Assembly (NCBI GenBank): GCA_017617415.1
Contig: JAFZWH010000162.1
Location: 1-64,000, forward strand
Length of the DNA: 64,000 bases
Direction: 5' to 3'
Source: Victivallales bacterium
GTDB lineage: Bacteria > Verrucomicrobiota > Lentisphaeria > Oligosphaerales > Oligosphaeraceae
The notes below the pieces were generated by a model that worked only from the letters and a program-made list of their open reading frames with translations, did not search any database and was not told the origin of the DNA. The stretch's first letter is position 1. Each line of letters starts with the position of its first letter. Of this stretch, positions 25,369-34,176 are shown piece by piece. The translations under genes were made by a program, and so were the position numbers.

Positions 25369-26415
25369 TCAGTCCAGCATTTTGCGGCAACGAGCGATTT
25401 CAGCATCGCAGTCACGCACCATCGAGTCGATGATTTCCTGGACGGTCTCCTCGCAGGAGACCAGCCCGACGGACTGGCCCGCCATTACGGAACCATGTTC
25501 CACGTCGCCATCCACTGCGGCACGCCGAAGCCCACCGATCCAAAAGTTTTCTATCTGTGCCTGCGCGTCCGCAGGGGTTATTTTTCCCGACTGGATCATT
25601 GCGATGAGATCAAGCTGAAGACGTTCGAAGTCCCGCGTGCCTTCGTTGCGCAACGCCCTCACCGCGACCACATGCAATGCAGGGTCGAACTGACCAGTGG
25701 CCTGAGCATCGCGGGCGGCGGCACGATAGAACGCCTCTTTGAACTGCGGATGTGTCTCGCATTCGCGGGCAACCGCAAAACGCGTGCCCATCTGGACGCC
25801 GCTAGCGCCCATCATCATCAGATGCGCCATCAGCCGCCCCGTGCCGATGCCACCTGCCACAAAAATCGGCACTTCGTCGGCAAAGTGGAAGAGAACCTGC
25901 TGCAACAGAACCGTGAGGCAGACCGGCCCGACATGCCCGCCAGACTCGGTGCCCTCCAGAATCAGCGCGTCTGTCCCGAATGCCAACAGTCGTCTTGCCA
26001 GGGACTCCGTGGAGGCGAAGCACATCACCTTGGCACCCGTGGCCTTCATCCGCGCAATCTCCGTGTCCCGCGGAAGCCCGCCGGCAAAGACCACGACGGG
26101 TGGCGGATTCTTTGCCAGGACATCCAGATGGCTCTGGTAGGCCGGCCCCAGAGTGATTACATTCACCGCGAACGGTCGGTCGCCTACGAGCGTACGCGTC
26201 TCGCCAATTGCCCGATCCAGCATCTCCGCAGGCATATTCCCGCCTGCCAAGGCACCAAAGCCGCCCGCCTGGGTGACTGCCGCCACCAGATGCGGGGTGC
26301 TCACCCACGTCATCGCACCGCAGAGGATGGGAACCTCAGTCCCCAGGAACGCATTCCCGCGAGCAAAAAGACGCCGTGTAGCCTGGCTCAAGGAACTATT
26401 TGATACTAAAGGCAT
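25369..26415 (-). CDS. Nitronate monooxygenase / FabK-like flavin-dependent TIM-barrel oxidoreductase
   Basis: 348 residues. The start is placed at the second of two close ATGs (26415) because AGGAGG ends 6 nt upstream of it; the first ATG abuts AGGAGG. Family landmarks: VPILCGAMTWVSTPHLVAAV near the N-terminus, GGFGALAGG for the flavin-phosphate loop, ALILEGTESGGHVGP with the conserved active-site His, then VPIFVAGGIGTGRLMAHLMM and ASGVQMGTRFAVARE. The family includes FMN-dependent nitronate monooxygenases and enoyl-ACP reductase FabK; sequence alone does not decide. No fatty-acid genes are adjacent. It overlaps the 3' end of prc by 20 bp, indicating one operon. Confidence 0.85.
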   Translation of the reverse strand: MPLVSNSSLSQATRRLFARGNAFLGTEVPILCGAMTWVSTPHLVAAVTQAGGFGALAGGNMPAEMLDRAIGETRTLVGDRPFAVNVITLGPAYQSHLDVLAKNPPPVVVFAGGLPRDTEIARMKATGAKVMCFASTESLARRLLAFGTDALILEGTESGGHVGPVCLTVLLQQVLFHFADEVPIFVAGGIGTGRLMAHLMMMGASGVQMGTRFAVARECETHPQFKEAFYRAAARDAQATGQFDPALHVVAVRALRNEGTRDFERLQLDLIAMIQSGKITPADAQAQIENFWIGGLRRAAVDGDVEHGSVMAGQSVGLVSCEETVQEIIDSMVRDCDAEIARCRKMLD

Positions 26416-28639
26416 TATCATCCTCCTGATTAAGTTTGATTGCCTCGCCTAAAATCGCCAGGGATGCATTCAGCACAACATCTTCCTGGGGAAGCTGCTC
26501 CTTCTCAAGGAGCATTTCCTCGTCGCTCTTGAGTATTTCGGGTTCTTCGTCTTCTTCCTTGGGACGCTTTGGCTGAAACCGCCGAATCATCTGCACGGAA
26601 TGATGATCCCGCGACCGGTAGTCGCGCCGTGCGTTGATTTCCAGCGGAAGTTCTTTCAACTCCCGCAACTGCCGATAGGCTTCCACTTCGGTGGCATATT
26701 CGGAAAAACCTGGGTCATGCGTCATGAAATCACTTGCAACACCTTGCAATTTAACAAGATGTTTCCGAAGTTCAGTCTGGCTGGCATAATTCACGGGCTT
26801 GATTTCGTCCCACGGCAAGCAATGCGGAAGATTCTTTTCAGAGGTCTCCGTGTATTCCAGGAAGGACGGGAAGATGATATCCGGCTCCACCCCACGCTCT
26901 TGGGTAGAGCCGCCGTTGATGCGGTAGAATTTTGCAAAGGTAAGCTTCAGCGAACCAGGCTCCTGCTTGCCCAGCAGAGCCTGCGACTTGGCCAGCTGCG
27001 GCTGCTCCCGCAAATCAATGAGCGACTGGACCGTGCCTTTGCCGTGCGTGGAGCAGTCCCCCACGATTACCGCGCGTTCAGAATCCTGCAGGCACGCCGC
27101 AACAATTTCCGAGGCAGAGGCGCTGTTGCGATCCACCATCACCATCAGCGGTCCCGTGTAGATAGGCACACGGCGGCTGGCACGCATCAGCCTCACGCCA
27201 TCCTGTTGGTTGCGCACCTGCACCACTGGCACATTGCCGGAAAAGAGCCCGCAGAGTGCAACCGCCTCGTCCAGCGACCCACCGCCATTGCCACGCAAAT
27301 CGAGAATCACGCCGTCCACGGGACCGGTCTCCAGTGCTTCGTAAAGCAACCTCTTCAGGTCAGTGGTCGTACTCTTGTAGTTCTTGTCACCCCGGTCCCG
27401 TGCGCCGAAATCGCTGTAGAAAGACGGCAGATACAGCTGAATCACCCGCGCCAGCCGATCCCAACCATCCACAGGAACTTGATGTTCAAATAGTTGAGCC
27501 TCAGAGTCCTTCAGGACAATTTGATCCCGAACCAGACGGTAAATCATGACATCACCGGAACCTTCAGGCAGTACGGTGAGAAAAACTTCGGTCCCTTTGG
27601 CCCCCCGGATATGCTGAACTACCCGCGTCAGCTTCATTCCGACGACATCCAGCGGCTCCTCATCCGCACTTTGGGCAACTGCGATAATGCGGTCACCCGG
27701 CTTGAGACGACCATCACGGGCGGCGGGACCACCTGGTACCAGGTTGGAGACCGTGGTATATCCGTCCTTCCAACTCAATGTCGCGCCGATTCCCTGCAAC
27801 GAGAGGCTCATCGAGATGTCGAAATCCTCTTTGCTTTCTGGGGCCATGTATGAGGTATGGGGATCAAAAAGTTGCAGGAAGGCATTGAGATAGATCTCCA
27901 AGATATCCATCGAATTGGCCTCCGTGCGAACCCGGAACGAGCTAATCAGCGACCGAACAGTGCGCACGCGAACATCCTCGCGGCGACGGGACGGCTTCGC
28001 ATTCTTCTCACCGTCCTCCTTCGCAAGCTGCTCCTGGGTCAACGCATCGCTCAGGAGGGTATTTTTCACCAGACGACGCCAGCGGTCATGAAGTTCGGCA
28101 ACCGTAGTCGCCCATGGCATCTCCTCGGCCTTGCGGCTACCGGGAAGCGACTCATCCACGGTAAAGTCTTGGGGACGGAAAAGTTCATCGGCACAGAAAA
28201 GGACATATTCGCGGTTCCGCTCCAAAAACCTCAAATAGACCTGATAGGGGAAATCCAGCTGCACGCGGCGAGAATTTTGTATAAACAGCGTATCCGCCAC
28301 CTCCTGGAACTCATCTAAGTCACTCTGCAAGAAGAAATTCTTATTTGAGTCCAGCATTTCGAAATACCCCTGGAACCATTGGCTGGAAAGCTGTGGCGTA
28401 AACGGCTGGTAATTGTAGTGCAAGGACAATGTCGTTTGTACCACCGTCCTTGCAATCAGTTGTTCGGCAGTGCCTGGGCAAAGCTCCTTCAACTGAGTCT
28501 GCCGCAATGACTCCAGCTTGGTCGCCAGCTCGCCATCCGGCAGAGCATCGCCATATACAGTCCAGACCACTCCAAGCAAGGCAAAAGCCACCAACAGTCT
28601 CAGGCCGCACGGAAAAATATTCACAGAATGGAATTTCAT
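26396..28639 (-). CDS. prc: Carboxy-terminal processing (tail-specific) protease, S41 family
   Basis: 747 residues. Signal peptide 1-31. An N-terminal helical region (HYNYQPFTPQLSSQWFQGYF, MLDSNKNFFLQSDLDEF) is typical of long Prc/Tsp proteases. A PDZ domain follows (GIGATLSWKDGYTTVSNLVP, LKPGDRIIAVAQ). In the S41 core, DGVILDLRGNGGGSLDEAVA is followed by DRNSASASEIVAACLQDSE with the catalytic Ser and DCSTHGKGTVQ with the catalytic Lys. The C-terminal extension is charged. It acts in the periplasm, trimming or degrading proteins with hydrophobic C-termini. It is downstream of the DciA-like gene in the same direction with a 70-bp gap. Confidence 0.93.
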   Translation of the reverse strand: MKFHSVNIFPCGLRLLVAFALLGVVWTVYGDALPDGELATKLESLRQTQLKELCPGTAEQLIARTVVQTTLSLHYNYQPFTPQLSSQWFQGYFEMLDSNKNFFLQSDLDEFQEVADTLFIQNSRRVQLDFPYQVYLRFLERNREYVLFCADELFRPQDFTVDESLPGSRKAEEMPWATTVAELHDRWRRLVKNTLLSDALTQEQLAKEDGEKNAKPSRRREDVRVRTVRSLISSFRVRTEANSMDILEIYLNAFLQLFDPHTSYMAPESKEDFDISMSLSLQGIGATLSWKDGYTTVSNLVPGGPAARDGRLKPGDRIIAVAQSADEEPLDVVGMKLTRVVQHIRGAKGTEVFLTVLPEGSGDVMIYRLVRDQIVLKDSEAQLFEHQVPVDGWDRLARVIQLYLPSFYSDFGARDRGDKNYKSTTTDLKRLLYEALETGPVDGVILDLRGNGGGSLDEAVALCGLFSGNVPVVQVRNQQDGVRLMRASRRVPIYTGPLMVMVDRNSASASEIVAACLQDSERAVIVGDCSTHGKGTVQSLIDLREQPQLAKSQALLGKQEPGSLKLTFAKFYRINGGSTQERGVEPDIIFPSFLEYTETSEKNLPHCLPWDEIKPVNYASQTELRKHLVKLQGVASDFMTHDPGFSEYATEVEAYRQLRELKELPLEINARRDYRSRDHHSVQMIRRFQPKRPKEEDEEPEILKSDEEMLLEKEQLPQEDVVLNASLAILGEAIKLNQEDDNAFSIK

Positions 28640-28709
28640 CGTATGATTCTATTGGTTATCGTTTGATTACAGAGTCTTGTGGAACTGCCACGCCTCCCGG
28701 CCTGACAGG

Positions 28710-29156
28710 TCAACGGCCCTTCACCACAATCCGCAGCTGCCGAACCTCCCCTTGGGAGAACTCCCCAATTCTTTCCAGCAGAAGATTTTTCAGACGTGGC
28801 TGCTGAAAGACATAGAGCAACGTGGCATCCGGAACCTCGATGGTCATGGTTCCCCGAACCAAGCGGACGGCACGCAGCTTTAGAATGGATTCATCGTTAT
28901 TGGCAATCTCCTTCCAGTGGACCTGTACTTCGCTCAAGATGCGCTCCTCCGGTCCCCCCTGAATCTTGTCCAGGACCTTGTCCACGAGTTCGGAAAGCCG
29001 TTTACCCTGCGGATGCATCCCCGCCAGCACGTCGAATTGATTACCCGCACCAAAGAAATCCGTCACGAGCTCCTCTTTTTCTCGTTTGTCGGCGGACAGC
29101 TTAGGACCATGACGGGGAAGTATTGTCGAATCAGGGGTTTTATGGGAAGTCGGCAT
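28710..29156 (-). CDS. dciA: DUF721/DciA-like protein
   Basis: 148 residues. The C-terminal half fits the DUF721 pattern: W-KEIA near residue 80, LRAVRLVRGTMTIEVPDATL, then YVFQQPRLKNLLLERIGEF and the final QLRIVV strand, the KH-like fold of DciA, which loads the replicative helicase in bacteria lacking DnaC/DnaI. The N-terminal 50 residues are charged and probably disordered. The match is by pattern only and the family is divergent. It is divergent from yggS, with about 90 bp between the starts, and heads the minus-strand run toward prc. Confidence 0.6.
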   Translation of the reverse strand: MPTSHKTPDSTILPRHGPKLSADKREKEELVTDFFGAGNQFDVLAGMHPQGKRLSELVDKVLDKIQGGPEERILSEVQVHWKEIANNDESILKLRAVRLVRGTMTIEVPDATLLYVFQQPRLKNLLLERIGEFSQGEVRQLRIVVKGR

Positions 29157-29246
29157 TTTTCAAGCACTCGCGCGTACATGCGCGGTTTCGCAGTTTACAT
29201 TATGGCAAATGTTCACAACGGCTTTTTACATAACATACACGGGCGA

Positions 29247-29933
29247 ATGAAAATTGCTGAGAATTTAACCGCAATTCAGTCGCGGGTGGCTGAAGTGGCT
29301 CGCGCCGCCGGACGGAATCCCGCCGAGGTGAAGCTACTGGCGGTCTCCAAGACCTTTCCCGCCGAGTCGGTCGCCGAGGCATACGCTGTCGGTCAGCGGT
29401 GCTTTGGCGAGAACCGCGTGCAGGAACTTGAGGCCAAGGCGCCAATTCTTCCGCGAGAAATCGAGTGGCATCAGATTGGACACCTCCAAGCCAATAAAGT
29501 TCGCGGTGCGCTGAAATTTGCCTCTTGGATTCACGCCGTGGACTCGCTTTCGCTGCTCCAACGCATCGAGCGTCTGGCCAACGAGATGAATGCACATCCC
29601 AAGCTGCTCCTGGAAGTGAACATTTCCGGCGAGGGAAGCAAATTCGGTCTCCGTCCGGAGGAGGTCGCGCCGTTGCTCGAATGGCTACCGGAGGACGCAC
29701 CCGCGCCGATTGTCGGGCTGATGACCATGGCGCCGTTCGATGTCCCGGAAACCACTCTCCATGAGGTCTTTGGAGGACTCAGGGCACTCCGCGACCGCCT
29801 CCAACAGGAGACCGGGCACCCCCTCCCCGAACTCTCGATGGGAATGTCCGGCGACTTCGAGGTCGCCATCCAGGAAGGCGCAACCATTGTCCGTGTCGGC
29901 AGCGCCATCTTCGGACACAGGGAATACACCTAG
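29247..29933 (+). CDS. yggS: YggS/PLPBP family pyridoxal-phosphate-binding protein
   Basis: 228 residues from MKIAENLTAI; an open frame upstream is not conserved-looking. The PLP lysine is in VKLLAVSKTFPAESV. Other family marks are RCFGENRVQELEAK, IEWHQIGHLQANKV, LLEVNISGEGSKFGL, VGLMTMAPF, SMGMSGDFEVAIQEGATIVR and the closing VGSAIFGHREY. The protein handles PLP homeostasis in the cytoplasm and has no known catalytic activity. It is first in a plus-strand run yggS-lgt-rluD. Confidence 0.93.
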   Translation: MKIAENLTAIQSRVAEVARAAGRNPAEVKLLAVSKTFPAESVAEAYAVGQRCFGENRVQELEAKAPILPREIEWHQIGHLQANKVRGALKFASWIHAVDSLSLLQRIERLANEMNAHPKLLLEVNISGEGSKFGLRPEEVAPLLEWLPEDAPAPIVGLMTMAPFDVPETTLHEVFGGLRALRDRLQQETGHPLPELSMGMSGDFEVAIQEGATIVRVGSAIFGHREYT

Positions 29934-29974
29934 CCCTTCTAGCCATACTAGCCGCTCTAGCCCTTCTAGCCGAC
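29930..29974 (+). repeat. Nonamer tandem repeat CTAGCCNNN x5 between yggS and lgt
   Basis: Five 9-bp units (CTAGCCCTT, CTAGCCATA, CTAGCCGCT, CTAGCCCTT, CTAGCCGAC). The first overlaps the yggS TAG stop (29931-29933) and the last ends 13 nt before the lgt ATG. Confidence 0.9.
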
Positions 29975-29987
29975 CTGTTAATTCAAA

Positions 29988-30863
29988 ATGATTTGTCTTC
30001 CAAATCCAGAGTTTATTCGTCTTGGCCCGCTGGTCATCCGATGGTATGGCTTCTTCGCGGCAGTTTCCGCAGTGGTCAGCTACTTTCTTTTGCTCCGCCG
30101 CGCCAAACGCTTCAACTTGACCGAGCAACAAGTGCTGGATGTGATGGTGGCATGTGTGCTGGGCGGCGTGGTTGGTGCGCGCCTGGAGTATGTACGGCGC
30201 TTCTGGGATGTTTACTTTGCTGACGACTTCTGGGGAGCATTCCGCGTCTGGGAGGGCGGGCTGGTCTTCCAGGGCGGTTTCATTCTGGTAGTGCTTATTC
30301 TAGTGGTGATGTGCCACATCCGCAAATGGTCGTTGGGTGACATAGCGGATCTCACCGCGCCGGTCCTCCCGATTGCCCACGCCATTGCCCGCCTCGGATG
30401 TCTGTTCAACGGCTGTTGCTATGGGATGCCGTGGCATTGGGGAGTCTGCTACCCCGCCGTCGGCAACGATGTCCTCCATCAGCAAATCGCCAAGGGTTTT
30501 CTGCCTCCCGATGCCGTTGCGCCCTTGCCTGTCATTCCTGTACAATTGCTGGAATCCCTGCTTTGCCTAGGCATCGCTGGAATCATCTACTGGCTCGAGC
30601 GCAAACAGCGGTTCACGCACCGACGTTTTCTTATCTACGTATTATTGTACTCCATTGGACGTGTTGCACTGGAATTCCTCCGCGGAGACTATCCACAACA
30701 CGACGGACTTACCCCTGCGCAATGGACTACACTTCTGGTGGTCCTGCCCGTCACCATCGCCATCATCGCCTTTCTTTCCTGGCGGAGGCGCCGTCCAACC
30801 GCCATGCCAGTGCCCCAGGAGGACGTTGCCCCGCAACGCCCCAACAAGAAACACCAGAAATGA
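29988..30863 (+). CDS. lgt: Prolipoprotein diacylglyceryl transferase
   Basis: 291 residues with about seven membrane helices. Family marks: GPLVIRWYGFFAAVSAVVSY at the N-terminus, GGVVGARLEYV, VWEGGLVFQGGFI with the essential Gly-rich segment, HAIARLGCLFNGCCYGMPWHW with the conserved Asn/Gly-Cys loop, P-VQLLESL and IYVLLYSIGRVALEFLRGDY. It transfers diacylglycerol from phosphatidylglycerol to the Cys of prolipoproteins at the inner membrane; likely clients in this window are the RHS lipoprotein and the secretin. Its TGA overlaps the rluD ATG (ATGA), so the two are translationally coupled. Confidence 0.96.
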   Translation: MICLPNPEFIRLGPLVIRWYGFFAAVSAVVSYFLLLRRAKRFNLTEQQVLDVMVACVLGGVVGARLEYVRRFWDVYFADDFWGAFRVWEGGLVFQGGFILVVLILVVMCHIRKWSLGDIADLTAPVLPIAHAIARLGCLFNGCCYGMPWHWGVCYPAVGNDVLHQQIAKGFLPPDAVAPLPVIPVQLLESLLCLGIAGIIYWLERKQRFTHRRFLIYVLLYSIGRVALEFLRGDYPQHDGLTPAQWTTLLVVLPVTIAIIAFLSWRRRRPTAMPVPQEDVAPQRPNKKHQK

Positions 30864-31828
30864 CGACTCAACAGCCATTAGCGACTTTCTCTGTCACGCC
30901 GGAGGAGATTGGCTTGAGACTCGACCATTTTCTGGTGCGGCATTTCCCTGAATACTCGCGCAGCTATCTGCAACGCTGTGTCGAGGCGCAGATGATCACC
31001 ATGAACGGCGAGGCCGCCCGCGCCGGCGTGCGACTCGAAGGCGACGAGACCATCGACATTTGGGGCTGGTTAGACGAAACGCCCGAGGCAATCCAAGCCG
31101 CAAATATCCCGCTGGACATCCTTTTCGAGGACGACGACCTGCTGGTCATCAACAAGCCGGCCGGACTGGTCGTCCACCCCGCTCCAGGCAATCGACAGGG
31201 CACGCTGGTCTCCGCGCTGCTGAACTACGCACCGGAGACCTTCGGCGAACAAGCGGACGACGAGGAGGTCCGCCCAGGCATCGTCCATCGGCTGGACAAG
31301 GATACTTCTGGCGTGATGGTCATCGCCAAGACCACCGGCGCCTTCGACAAGCTCAAGGACGACTTCCGTAACCACCGTGTGGACAAGATCTACCTCGCCA
31401 TTGCCCGCGGACACTTCCGCGACGGCTTCGGCGTCATCGACCTGCCCATTGGCCATGACGAGAAGAACCGCATGAAGCGCACGGTCTGCGAAGCAGGTGG
31501 CAAGGAGGCACTCACCAAATACCGTCGCGTCGGCGAGGCGCATGGCTGCACGCTGCTGCAGGTTCGGCTCTACACCGGTCGCACGCATCAGATTCGAGTT
31601 CATCTGGCACACCTGGGACATCCTGTTTTGGGCGATCTTCTTTACAGCGGTGGTGCGCAATGTCCGCCCTTCCGCTACAAACGGCAGCTCCTCCACGCCT
31701 GGAAACTCGCCCTCCAGCACCCCCGAACTGGCGAACGCATGGTTTTCACTGCACCGCCCGCGCCGGACATGGCCTCGGAAATCAATCGCTTCGCCGATTA
31801 CTGCGACCTCTCGGTCCTTGAAGGATGA
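30860..31828 (+). CDS. rluD: 23S rRNA pseudouridine synthase, RluD-like
   Basis: 322 residues from the ATG at 30860, which overlaps the lgt stop. An S4 RNA-binding domain covers residues 15-75 (RLDHFLVRHFPEYSRSYLQR). The RluA/RluD catalytic motif PGIVHRLDKDTSGVMVIAKT contains the nucleophilic Asp. Further marks are LVINKPAGLVVHP, LYTGRTHQIRVHLAHLGHPV and GDLLYSGG. The length and the S4 domain favour RluD over RluA. A frame open far upstream within lgt is not coding. Confidence 0.92.
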   Translation: MTTQQPLATFSVTPEEIGLRLDHFLVRHFPEYSRSYLQRCVEAQMITMNGEAARAGVRLEGDETIDIWGWLDETPEAIQAANIPLDILFEDDDLLVINKPAGLVVHPAPGNRQGTLVSALLNYAPETFGEQADDEEVRPGIVHRLDKDTSGVMVIAKTTGAFDKLKDDFRNHRVDKIYLAIARGHFRDGFGVIDLPIGHDEKNRMKRTVCEAGGKEALTKYRRVGEAHGCTLLQVRLYTGRTHQIRVHLAHLGHPVLGDLLYSGGAQCPPFRYKRQLLHAWKLALQHPRTGERMVFTAPPAPDMASEINRFADYCDLSVLEG

Positions 31829-31932
31829 TTTTTTGCTTTCCCATAAAATAAAACCGCTGTCTATGCGTTATATTGGCAATTCCCGATACAAACTTCATAC
31901 CGCTGAGCCTTAGAAGGGCTCGCAACGTGTCC

Positions 31933-31998
31933 TCCCCGTCACACCTCTCCCCGTCACACCTCTCCCCGTCACACCTCTCCCCTCTAACCTCTAACCTC
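31933..31998 (+). repeat. 15-bp and 7-bp tandem repeats before the GspL-like gene
   Basis: Three 15-bp units TCCCCGTCACACCTC (31933, 31948, 31963), then TCCCCTC and two TAACCTC units ending about 6 nt before the ATG at 32004. The leader is purine-poor and has no Shine-Dalgarno sequence. Confidence 0.88.
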
Positions 31999-32003
31999 CC
32001 CCG

Positions 32004-33443
32004 ATGGGACTTTTCGCCCGCAACAACTCCATTGCCGTCACCTGGACGCCGAACTCCTGCCATGCAGTACGCATGGGCGTTTCCGGCAAGGACTGCACTG
32101 TCACTCAGTTCTGGCACGGAGTCCTGGGGAAAAATGGCGACTCGGTCGCTGAACTTGTCCTTAACGCCATTCGGGCACTTCAGGCGGACGACTCGATCTT
32201 CATCGTCGCCGGCGGTCAGGGGCAAGGCTGGGGCATGGCGGACATTATGGCACCTGCCCTCAAACAAGAGGACCTGCGAAATGCACTCGCCTTTGAATTG
32301 CGCAAGCAAACCCCGTTGCCGCTTGATCAACTGCGGTGGGGATACCGTATTTTGCCCGGGGGAGACAAGAATGACCAACGCAAACACGTGCGACTCTTTT
32401 TTATAAAGAACGACTACTGGACCAGCTGGATGAAGGCTATCGACGGTCTCCACCACCTGGATGCAATCCTGCCCGCCCCTGTAACGCTTGATCCAATATT
32501 GACTGGACAAAACTTGACAATTATGGACAATATTGCCTACGAGTATCGAACCACTCCGCAAGGACGTTTGGTGACACCGCTGGCCGACGGCACTCAAGTC
32601 ACCTTTGACCAGGCTTTCCCGATGACAAATTTCACATTGGGCAAATTGTCCACGCTTTCGGAAGAGGAAAAGCTTGCGTTCGTGCCCGCAATCACCTTGG
32701 GTGTCTATGCCCTGACCGAGAGTGTCAGCACGGACGCCAAGACGCTCATTCCATTGCCGGAACGTTTTGTGGCACATCGGAATATCGCACTCAAGGCCAT
32801 AGCACTGTGTTTGGCTATCTATCTGATTGGACTTGTGGTATATACAACTGCCGGCAACCTATCCGCCAAAGCCGCCCAAATCCGTCAGATTGACCTCGCC
32901 ATCCAGCAAACCCGTACCGAACTGGACAAATTGAATAAGCTCCTTGACCCCAAGGATCAAGAGAAGGCAAAGCTAATCCAAGACGAGCTGGTGGCCAATG
33001 CCCCCACCGGACCAGACTTCCCAACCGCGCTGCTTGCCATCACCCAGGCAGTCAAAGCGCCCTCCTGGGTCGCCCAGAGCCTCGAATGGAAAAATGGTTC
33101 CATCTCCTTTCAAGTTCAGGGTCCACAAAAAGACCTCGAACTGGCCAACCGTTTGGAGGCCTCGCCTTACCTCGGCGATGTCTCCGAGCGCATGAGCACC
33201 TACAACCAGGACAGCAACAACCATACTCAACGCTTTGAACTGCTTGCGCGTTTCGACACTCCCGCCGAGGCAGAGGCCCTGAAGGTCCAGCAACGCAAGG
33301 AGGCGGAACGCCTCGCCGCAGAACGCCGTAAGGCCAAGGAAGCCGAGGAAGAAGAGCTGGAAGAGGAGTTGGAGGAAGAAGAGGAAGACGCGGAGGAATT
33401 GGAATTCTCCGATGACGATGAACCTCCTCCCCCCGCCCCCTGA
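32004..33443 (+). CDS. GspL-like protein (PilM/PilN fusion) of a type II secretion/type IV pilus system
   Basis: 479 residues. Residues 1-250 have the actin-like PilM/GspL cytoplasmic layout (IAVTWTPNSCHAVRMGVSG; EDLRNALAFELRKQTPLPLD, the segment typical of PilM). One membrane helix lies near 260-282 (ALKAIALCLAIYLIGLVVYT), then a coiled segment (IRQIDLAIQQTRTELDKL) and a PilN-like periplasmic domain. The last 45 residues are a very acidic Glu-rich tail (EEEELEEELEEEEEDAEELE) ending in Pro. It should link the inner-membrane platform to the GspE ATPase. It heads a five-gene run toward gspE. The family call rests on architecture and context. Confidence 0.75.
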   Translation: MGLFARNNSIAVTWTPNSCHAVRMGVSGKDCTVTQFWHGVLGKNGDSVAELVLNAIRALQADDSIFIVAGGQGQGWGMADIMAPALKQEDLRNALAFELRKQTPLPLDQLRWGYRILPGGDKNDQRKHVRLFFIKNDYWTSWMKAIDGLHHLDAILPAPVTLDPILTGQNLTIMDNIAYEYRTTPQGRLVTPLADGTQVTFDQAFPMTNFTLGKLSTLSEEEKLAFVPAITLGVYALTESVSTDAKTLIPLPERFVAHRNIALKAIALCLAIYLIGLVVYTTAGNLSAKAAQIRQIDLAIQQTRTELDKLNKLLDPKDQEKAKLIQDELVANAPTGPDFPTALLAITQAVKAPSWVAQSLEWKNGSISFQVQGPQKDLELANRLEASPYLGDVSERMSTYNQDSNNHTQRFELLARFDTPAEAEALKVQQRKEAERLAAERRKAKEAEEEELEEELEEEEEDAEELEFSDDDEPPPPAP

Positions 33444-33457
33444 CCCACCCGCCAATC

Positions 33458-33478
33458 ATTGCTAATTGCTAATTGCCC
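33458..33478 (+). repeat. Heptamer tandem repeat ATTGCTA x3 before the PilO-like gene
   Basis: ATTGCTA, ATTGCTA, ATTGCCC, then ATTGC directly before the ATG at 33484. Same motif as 14282-14316 and 62411-62431. Confidence 0.88.
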
Positions 33479-33483
33479 ATTGC

Positions 33484-34134
33484 ATGAAGCCGAAGACTCG
33501 CCAAACCCTGTTGATCATCGCATTGATTGTGGTCACCTTGCTGGTGTTCTGCACCTACTTTCCGATCATCCAGTTGCCAACGCAGAGTCGCGTAGAGGAA
33601 AAACTACGTGAACTCAAGTCGTTGCGTGGTGATCTCGGCGTGGCGCGCAAAACCTACGAGGACCGAGTGGCGATGATCGAAGGCATGCAACAACTCACCG
33701 GTCCCTTCTGGATCACCACGGGTCCCATCAGCCGGCTGGACCAGGAAATCACTTCGGAGTTCAACCGATTGACCCGCATGGCCCAGGTTTCCTCCGTATC
33801 CGGCACCCAAAAAGTGGATGTCGCCCGTGACAAACCTGGCAGCGCTTTGCAGGAGGTCACGCTCGCCGTCGATTTCAAGAACATCTCCATGCGAGAACTG
33901 ACGCAGTTCTTCACCCAATTGCGCAAGGACCGAAATGCCAGCAAATTCCGCTGGGAATACGCAAAACTCACGCCGGACAACCCGCGCACGCCTAAGTCAG
34001 TCAATTTCAGTCTGCGGTTTCACATCTATGCCTTGAATGCCGACACCCTTTCCTTCCTGGGACTGAATGAGGACAAGACCGAGGCATCCCCGCCACCAAC
34101 CCCTGAACGCCGCGCCAACAAACCACATAAGTAA
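33484..34134 (+). CDS. PilO/GspM-like inner-membrane pilus/secretion protein
   Basis: 216 residues. One N-terminal membrane helix (LLIIALIVVTLLVFCTYFPI), then a coiled-coil region (VEEKLRELKSLRGDLGVARK) and a small alpha/beta domain (VTLAVDFKNISMRELTQFFT), the PilO/GspM layout. The start at 33484 is chosen over an in-frame TTG inside the heptamer repeats. It lies between the PilM/PilN fusion and the GspC-like gene, the position expected for the periplasmic platform. Confidence 0.7.
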   Translation: MKPKTRQTLLIIALIVVTLLVFCTYFPIIQLPTQSRVEEKLRELKSLRGDLGVARKTYEDRVAMIEGMQQLTGPFWITTGPISRLDQEITSEFNRLTRMAQVSSVSGTQKVDVARDKPGSALQEVTLAVDFKNISMRELTQFFTQLRKDRNASKFRWEYAKLTPDNPRTPKSVNFSLRFHIYALNADTLSFLGLNEDKTEASPPPTPERRANKPHK

Positions 34135-34176
34135 TTCCATACTTAAGAATTACGAATATAAGACTCACGATTTGTA

